This document shows positions 10,401 to 19,100 of a stretch of DNA of 64,000 nucleotides, one piece after another (position 1 is the stretch's first letter; each line of letters opens with the position of its first letter). The notes below the pieces were generated by a model that was not told the DNA's origin, made no database searches, and worked only from the letters and a program-made list of their open reading frames with translations. The DNA comes from Simmondsia chinensis (Eukaryota; Streptophyta; Magnoliopsida; Caryophyllales; Simmondsiaceae). Location: NCBI GenBank assembly GCA_018398585.1, contig JAGTTD010000011.1:14251346-14315345 (forward strand). The letters are read 5' to 3'. The position numbers were made by a program, and so were the translations under genes.

Positions 10401-13400
10401 TATATTTCAACTTAACCCCCTTGAATTATGTTACTAAACGCAATTCACTCTCTACGCATTAAATGTCATTAATTTAACTATGTACAATGAAAAAGCAACA
10501 TTATTAAGCTAGAGACAAGTGAGATCACTGGCATGTACAACTTCTTCACCACCTTTAGGTGAAATGGTGGCCTGAAAATTGGAAGCAGATACTAGTATGT
10601 CTAATATTTGAACTCTGAGACAACATTTGAAAAGGCATGCCGTCAATTATCATGAGTAGAAAACCATCTCCAAATTAATATTAATATCTACACAGAAAAA
10701 TATTTACTGCAGTAGCGAATTCTCTTTTGTGGACTCAACATGTATTTCTGAAGGAAATTGGACAAACCACCAGTTGGAGATGCTCCAATTTAGGATGACA
10801 TACAAAGTTCCCCAACGCTCACAAAAGAACCAAAGGTTTGTTGCTCACCTTGAATACACCCGCAACAATTAGGTAAGTTTTTGGGCTAGCTATGAATACA
10901 AAGGGGCCATATGCCCAAGCCACCATTGCACTTGGTTGGGCTTGGGTGTGGCTCTTGTGCTAGGTTGTGGGTGTGGGTGTGAGGTTGCCTTTCAATATCC
11001 AACTCCTTCATTTTTGCCTTCTGTAGCTGAAGTATGGCATATACTATTGACTGTCTGTTGCTATTGGACCATAGAAGGCATTATGCCTGAATTCCTGCTG
11101 CCCATCGTTGGCTCATTCGTGTGAATATTCTGGCCTTGATCTTTGTTTTTAGCCATCTTTAACCTGAATGCCCAATCTATACACAGGACCATTACATCCT
11201 CACAGAAAACACACACCACAACCAACCTATCCCCTCGTCACTTATGCATGAACACTTTCTCTAGTCCCTACTCCAGTTTACAGGGAATTTGGTTGAGGAT
11301 CTACCTACACCGTACAGATCAAGAAGACAAATTCGACCTAGGGAAGCCGATTGCCATAGTTCTAACGTAACCATTCTGTTACACCTCAACTCTTGATTCT
11401 CGCAGATCAGATCACTTTATTCATATTTGATAATTCATCAACCAATTTTCAACCCCACCTTCATAAACACGTCCAACAACGACAAAGCTATGCATGGAGA
11501 TGTTTCAAGCAAGGGAAGCAACCAACAATGATACCTGAGATTACATTCCAGTGCAAAGGCACAATCCCAGAGTTTCCTGTTCTAGTTTCCAAACTAAACT
11601 TAATGTCTCAAAGTCCAGTTCACAGATGTCACAGGATGAATCAGAGACAATCTAAAGTTATACATTTAACAATTCAGTCAATCTCGAGGTCAAAAACCTA
11701 GCAACGAGCACATCACGAAGCATTATAAGTGCAAAGCTTGAAATTCATATTAGGCGGAACCATGGCATTAAGTTGAGGTTACCTGTCACCATGGTTGTTG
11801 AAATCGCGATTCAAATCGTAAAATCATATAATCTATCGATCCAAATCGCTTAAAAAATCGTTCTCAAGTAGAATTGATCTAGAATCGCATCAGAATCGGT
11901 AAAATCGCAATTTGCAAGTCATGTGTTAAGTATAAAAAATAATATAAAGAATAAAAATGTCCAAAAGTCAACTTTCTCCCTCATTTGTCAAAGCAAACCC
12001 TCCTCACCTTGGTGAACAGTGACCCCGCCTCCTCCCCTGCTTCGATTCTCATTCTCCTTCCCTCACCCACTCATCTATCTGACGACTCTCCTCTCATCCA
12101 ACCACCGCACTCTCTGCCACCATCCAACTACCGCACTCTTTGCTCGTCGGTCCAACCTCCAGTCTCTTTGTTAGCCGACGTGGCATCGACTCTTGTCCCT
12201 GCTCTCCGCCTAACATCCTTGGCCCTTTCTCTCAATAAAAGGTTAGTTTCAATGCCAAAACTCAAATAATTTAGATTTTAATATGTTATTCTACATTTTT
12301 GTATAATATATTAAGCCCTAACTTCAATATTAATCTCATATTTGATTTTATATTTTCTATTAACTATTGAAGTAAAAATCTACTATTAACTGTACATCTT
12401 GAGAAGGTTTTACTGTTTTAGTACTGAAATTGAGAGTGTAACTAATGTAATTTTAGTCCTAGTCCACAGGTTTTTACTTATGTCATTCATAGGTTTTATA
12501 TATTACATTTGGGCTTTTTGAGAGTGTAACTATTGTGTTGTGGACTTTTGGATGTTCTTTATCATATATTTGAGAATTTTTATACTAATTTTGTCAATAT
12601 AAATTATTTACTTACACATAGAGTAGAATCTTACGATCCTCGATTCTACGATTCCGATTCTGCTGACCCCTCGTCGATTCTACGTAGAATCCTAATTTTG
12701 ACAACCTTGCCTGTCATGTAAGGGCTGTTGTCAAACTGTCGCAAAAGGGGGTGCTATAGATGTTCCGTAACTAGTCATGGAAATAGCAATGAGTTTTCAA
12801 ACGAACATAAATGATTTTCAAGCCATATGTTTGCAAAAATTTCAATGACTAGAATATAATTACTAATTTTATACCGCAATTATATTTTTTTAAGGCATAA
12901 ATACATTCACAAATGCATTTAAATAATTAGAATATACAACATATGCATTATGAAGGCAATTACCGTTACGCAACTTCCAATTGTGTAATATGATATCAAG
13001 CTCAAAATCTATAACGTAATTATCTTAATGTAACATCATGACTATTATTTGACTCCACAGGTTGAAAATGTCATCTTGACTTGTACATGTCTAACAAGGA
13101 GAAAAGAAATGCATACCTTATATAGGGGATGAGGCGGGGGCTGACTAGAATGAGGTGGCTGCCCTTGAGGAAATGAAGGTCCAAGTCCAGTTGGAGGTCT
13201 ATTACTTGGCTGGAAAGTTGGGGGGGAAAAAAAGGAAAACAAATCAATAACGAATAAAAGATCCTAGGTTCAAGTCTCCAACCTGCTTATGTGATACCAA
13301 ATAAATCTGAAGGAAATGAATTTTTTTTTTTATCACAAAAGGAAATGAAGTTTAAAAGTACGTGATGTGGGAAAAGAAAAATAACTAAGTAAACATGCAT

Positions 13401-16096
13401 GAGAGAGGGGGAGGGAGGGAAGGCAGGAGGAGGAGTGGGGAGAGAGAGAGAGAGGGAGAGGGAGAGAGAAAAACTTACATGAAACATGGGTTGTGAATGT
13501 TGAAATTGAGGTATACCAGAGTGGGGAAAATTCATGTTCGGCCCCATTTGTGGCTGAAATTGGTGATGGCCTGAAGGTGGCCTGGCTTGTGGAGGTAGCA
13601 CAGGCTGCAGCGGTAGATGCGAAATTCCAGTGGTTTGCATTGGTTGCTGCAAATGACCAGGAGCAGGAGGCAATGAAGTTTGAACTGGGGGTGTTTGTGA
13701 AACAGAATGAAGGGGTAGTGAGGGCATATTAGGAACCTGAGATGGCAGCGGAAGTGACAATGGGGCTGATTTCGAAGTTGGATGACTCCTAGGCTGCTCA
13801 ACTGGTTGTGATGTCGCAGGCTGGGAGTGTATTGTTTGTGTAGGAGTAGAAGACATTGGCATTGGCGATTGACTAGGCTGATGCTTTCTCATTGGCGGTT
13901 GGGCCTGTGATACACTGGTTTGGTCCTGCAAATTTTGAGTAGATGATGGTGGAGCGATGGGGGTATTTGACTGCCGCACAGAATGTCCAGGCTGCTGTGG
14001 TTGTTGAGACGCTTGAGGCTGAATATTTGGAATCTGCAGATAATGGACATTATTATTGCGTGCAACAGCTAATATCTTTAGCAATATTCCTTTAGAGAGG
14101 AAAATAGATTTTATTAAAATAAGAGAAGAACTGAAAATTAGTAAGCATCAAGCACTTAAAGCTCAAGAGATCAAGATTCTTACCGCTTGAGGGGGCTGGA
14201 CCATACCAAGCATAATTTGTGCCTGATCATACATAAAGGAATATTAGAACTATAGCATTTCAGCAGTAACAGCCAAAAAAGTACTGGTAAATTGCATTTT
14301 AAGATACTAGAAGTTGATAGTGTTTTTTCTTCAACAATTACATCCTAGTGCCTAAGAAGCTCCCTCCATGGCAGGGTCCTGTGGATGGGGTGGACCCTTA
14401 CCCCTACAGGGTACTATCCTGAAGGAAGGCTGTTTCCAAAGCCCCCAACCTTACAAGGAAAGAAAAGAAGGAACAATATAGATAGGGTTACACAAAGTAA
14501 TAAAATAATAAAACAATAAAGCAATAACAGGCATGCAAGCAACATTAGAACAACAATAAAGGAACTGCGGGATTAGGGGTACTGTGGAATAGCATAGGTG
14601 TAATCCTATCTCCTATCTGCTATGTCGACTACATGCATCCTTAATTGCCACTGAGCTCTATCTAAGGTCATTTCTTTAGTAAGGTTTAGTTGTGTAAGGT
14701 CATGCCCAATCGTCACCATCCAATTTTTCTTTGGCCTTTCTCTTCCTCTCTTCCATTGCGTGTTATGTAGTTTTCACATCTCTTGACAGGGGTGTTAGTC
14801 GATCTCCTCTGAACATGCCCATACCATTGCAAATGTCACTCCCTCAACTTATCTTCGATGGGAGCCACTCCTAATTTGTTTCTTATAACGTTATTTCTGA
14901 TCTTGTCCTTCCTAGTATGCCCACACGTCCATCGCACATCCTCATCTCTGCTACCTTCATTTTCTAAGTGTGGTGTTGTTTAGCTGGCCAACATTTCGCC
15001 CCATTTGCCATGGCCAGCCTTGTAACAGTCTAATAATATTTTCCCTTCAACTTTAGGGGAAACTTCCTATCGCATAATCTCGCTAAAGCCATATGCCTCT
15101 GTGCTCAGTCTGGTTGTGGAATAGAACTTAAATTCCATATACTCAATTTTTGGCCTGCTGAGCCGAAAACCTCTCGATTGATATTTATTTTTTATTAGAA
15201 AACATTTTTCATTAGAAAAGTTATAGTTGAATAAGTAAAAACTGCGCCAGTGGGAAGGTCTACCATCGCTTATATCTCAGAAGTTGATTTGAAGAAGCGA
15301 AATGGCAGTAGATTATCAACTTAAGTGAGAGACTAGGAAAACATGATATCAACACCACTAAAACAGAATGCACAAATGGAAATTTAGAGTGAAATAGAAT
15401 AAGACAAGCAACTAGCATAGCACGTAAACCTCAAACCGAGCAGCTTCATAATAAATTTAAGAAAAAACACCGAATTACTCCACTTAGAAGCTGCAAAGAC
15501 ACTGACATCCCAGCAAGAACATATTCTATATACTTTCTCACATTTTCCAATAAAAATAATCACCAAGTGTGAGTGAGTGAAACCATAATACCATGGGTCT
15601 ACCTGTTTAGTAAGGTAATAAAGTAGGTAAAAATTTGGGCCAATATTTATTGATGGACACAATTATTAATGTAAAGTGGGTAGGTTCAGAACTGAGATTC
15701 TCAGCAAAAAAGAAAATAGGGTAAGTTACTACAGATCCAGTCACAAGCTTTCAGTTCCCTAGAACAGTGGATCTGGGTTCCACTGAATGCAGACATAGGT
15801 CAGTCCTCCAGAAAATCTTTTCTTGAGAAAACTGAAAGTGCTGGAAAAGTTGAACCCCCATACCTGTACAAGTCATCAATTAAAATGTGTACTAAACCTT
15901 GATTAAGAAGATCAAAGGCATGCCCTCGTCGAATAGTATTTTATCATATTGTTTATTTTTTCCCATCATACTCACTGAATTATTCGTCCTTCAAAAAGAT
16001 GATAATTTCATTCACAATTGGCAGTTGCCCAAATTTTCTGGAAGCATGTGGCAATACTACTGCAATATGTCCTAGGTTCCGAAAATGAAAGATGGA

Positions 16097-16145
<49 letters not shown>

Positions 16146-19100
16146 AAAAACCACCACAAAAACCCCAATCCCTTCTCTCTCTCGACCTGGCCCTCCAAAT
16201 GAAACACAAAATAAAGGCAGTTCTAAGTTTAATGTTACAAAATCCACTTAGGTAAAGAAGCTGTCGCCAAAATTAAAAAGGTGAGGCCTTAATCAATATC
16301 CATAAGGCAACCATAGCCAGATAAGAACCGAATTTTCCCCATGCTCAAATCATGACATTATTGTGCTCCATGCACTGTTGTTTAGTCCCATGCATTACAT
16401 CAAAGACGCTAAGAGTATTCCATGAGAACTAAGCGCACAGGAACAACCATTCCAACAAATGGGGATACATGAAAATTTAGTAAAAACATACCACCTAACA
16501 CAAATGGCCAGCAAGGGAAGGAAAGAAATTAAACCCACCTAATATAAGATCTTAGTTGGTCATAAATACCATAACCAAAAAATATGTTCATTTTTTTTTA
16601 ACAAAAAACATAGATAATATTAAGAGAGAGAATGTACAAAAGGCTGAGGACAAGATGTCCTCAAAATTACATAATGCAACAATGAAAACCATACACTAAT
16701 AACATAAAGCCCTCCTATCCCTTTGCAAGTCAACTAAAGCTATATAAGCAAAGCCTTCAAAGCTCTTTGTCAAGACCACCTTCTCCCATAAGAAATTTCA
16801 AGCCAAATACACTACAGAATTGCAATCTTGGCTGTGGATAATAACGTTAACATGTCGTCCTTCTTTCCTACGCCATGAAACTTCATTAGTAAGACAATCT
16901 CAACCGATTTTGGGTTAACCCACATTTGGTCGAAAGTGGACAAAGGTTTGTACCATAAATCTCAGGCCATAACACAATGCAAAAATAAATGGGCATGCGA
17001 CTCCCCACTCTGGAAGCACATAACACATATTCCTAGCAACAAAGCCTTAAAAGGTCTTTGTTTCTACATAAAAGCTTGAGTATTAAGTTTTTTAAGAAGT
17101 AAAGTCCACGTAAAAACCTTGATTATAGAGGCTACCTTAGTTTTCCAAACATAAGAGCACAAGGGGAAAACTAGAAAAGAATTACGTGAAGAAAGATGTT
17201 GGAAAAAGAATTCAGAAGTAAAATTACCAGACCCATCCAATATCCAATCCCACTTATGAAGAAGTGACGACAGGCGTACTTGATCTAGAATTTAACTCAA
17301 CTATGTGAATTCATGTATTAAAGATTCTTGCAAAAGCGCAGGTTCCAAGACAATGAAACACCCTGTTGAGAAGTGAAGAAATTAACCGGGGCATCGTGCA
17401 CAGTGGACAATCTATATAAAAGTGGTAACTGATAAGAGAACACAATTTCCCCAACCCAATTATCTTCCCAAAATCGAATATAGTCGCCCGACTCAATCAT
17501 TAGGCAAATATGGGGAAGGAAAGAGGGGTAAAGCTTCGAGATAAACTTCCAAAACGCACCCCCCCCCCCCCCCCCCCCTCTCTTCTTCTTCTTTTCTCCC
17601 CAGTTGTGCTGTCTACAAACTCTATCCCAACTGACCAAATGATCTCGACGGGCCTCTTCTACCCCTAACCAAAGAAAGTCTCTCTTGATCCACGCAATAC
17701 GCTTTTTCAACTAACACATGAATCTTAAAGAGAGACATGTAGTATAAAGAAAAGAAAGTGCGTTTCCAACGATCCAACCTTCTTGCAATTTTCCTAATCA
17801 CAGCATCCCAAAAGTTAGAAGACCTAGGATTACCACCCAAGGGAACTCCCAAGTAAGTAAATGGCAAATGATGTGCCACACAATCAGACAAAGAGGAATA
17901 CGCAATTAAGGTCGAATTAGGTCAAATCCAAAAGCATCAGCTTAAGTAATTATAGTCATAAACTCATAGAAGCAAATCTAAGTTATGGTTGCTCTATACA
18001 GAGCTGGTGTAAGTGGGCACATAAGTAGATTTGTTAAGAGTTTGTTAAGGTGGCTAGTTTGTTAGTCATATGTTATTAGGTGGTTGAGGCACTGGGTTTG
18101 TTGTTGTTGTTGTATGTTATTAGGTGGTTAGTTTTACGTTGGCTGTAATACATGGCTCCCAGCCAAGCCAATAAATACTTGGGCTATGTTTGACTGTAGC
18201 TGTTAGTTGTTAGCGTTTAGTTGTTAACTTATTGATAGTTGTTAGCTGTTAGCTAATGGGTAATGTGTTTGGTAAATTAAGATGAAAAGGAGGGGCAAAA
18301 TAATAAATAGAATTTGATTTACATAGCGTTTGAAAAGCTAAAAGCTAAATTGTTTAACTTTTGAAAAGCTGCTTTTCAAACGCTAAACGTTATGAAAAAC
18401 GCTAACAAAATTTTTACCAAACAGCGTTACTAGCAGTTTGACTAGTCAAAATGCTAAATGCTATGAAAAACGCTATGAAAAGCTACTTGCCAAACATAGC
18501 CTTGACCTTTGTACACTTTTCATTGAAGAATAGAACACAACCAACTTCTCTTACTTTTATAAGCTTTTGACACTCTCCCTCCTAATATTCTCCTTTCCTC
18601 TAATTTCCACAATATAACCAATTAGATTGTATCAATTGGTGTCAAGGCAATCAATTATCAGCCATCGATAACATCGAAAAGAACATTATTAACCGTACAA
18701 AATGAATTGTGTTGATCTTAATTTAGAGGCTGTAAACCATTCAGAATTTCATAGGCTCAAAGGCGAAAAGCATAAGTCATTATGTAGCACCAGGGAATCT
18801 TAAGCTTTGGTATTTCTCTTGTATAAACCTTAAATCAAAGCTGTGAAACTACAGTTTTGAGACAGTGATTATGCCATTTGGTTGAAGATCATCATCAATC
18901 TAGATTTGATTGCAGAAACAATTGAAGTTTGGAGCTCAATTGAGGAGTGGGAACAAGTAGTATCAAAGTTGCTAGGACTCACCTAGATAACATTGGCACC
19001 CTAGAAGCAAGTTTGGAAATCTAGAACTTCAAGATAGCCATGTCATACACTAATACTATTTTGGTAAGCATCTCCAGCACCTTTTATCCTGCAAATAAGC

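Larger units (their letters stand above)
8044..13116 (-). other. Intron 5 of the ESP1-like gene (5.1 kb)
   Basis: Contains a low-complexity patch, a tandem-repeat patch and a hAT-like MITE, listed separately. The remainder (8044-9345, 9780-10215, 10480-11789, 12718-13116) shows nothing I can name. Open frames at 10936-11701 have no recognisable domains. Confidence 0.7.

Noticed and set aside
10936..11701. Three consecutive plus-strand open frames as a gene
   Set aside because: Different frames, no convincing splice sites and no recognisable protein content; they lie in intron 5 of the opposite-strand gene.
15980..16251. Open frames with long Gly or Pro runs
   Set aside because: Produced by the C37/A tract; no conserved protein sequence on either side.
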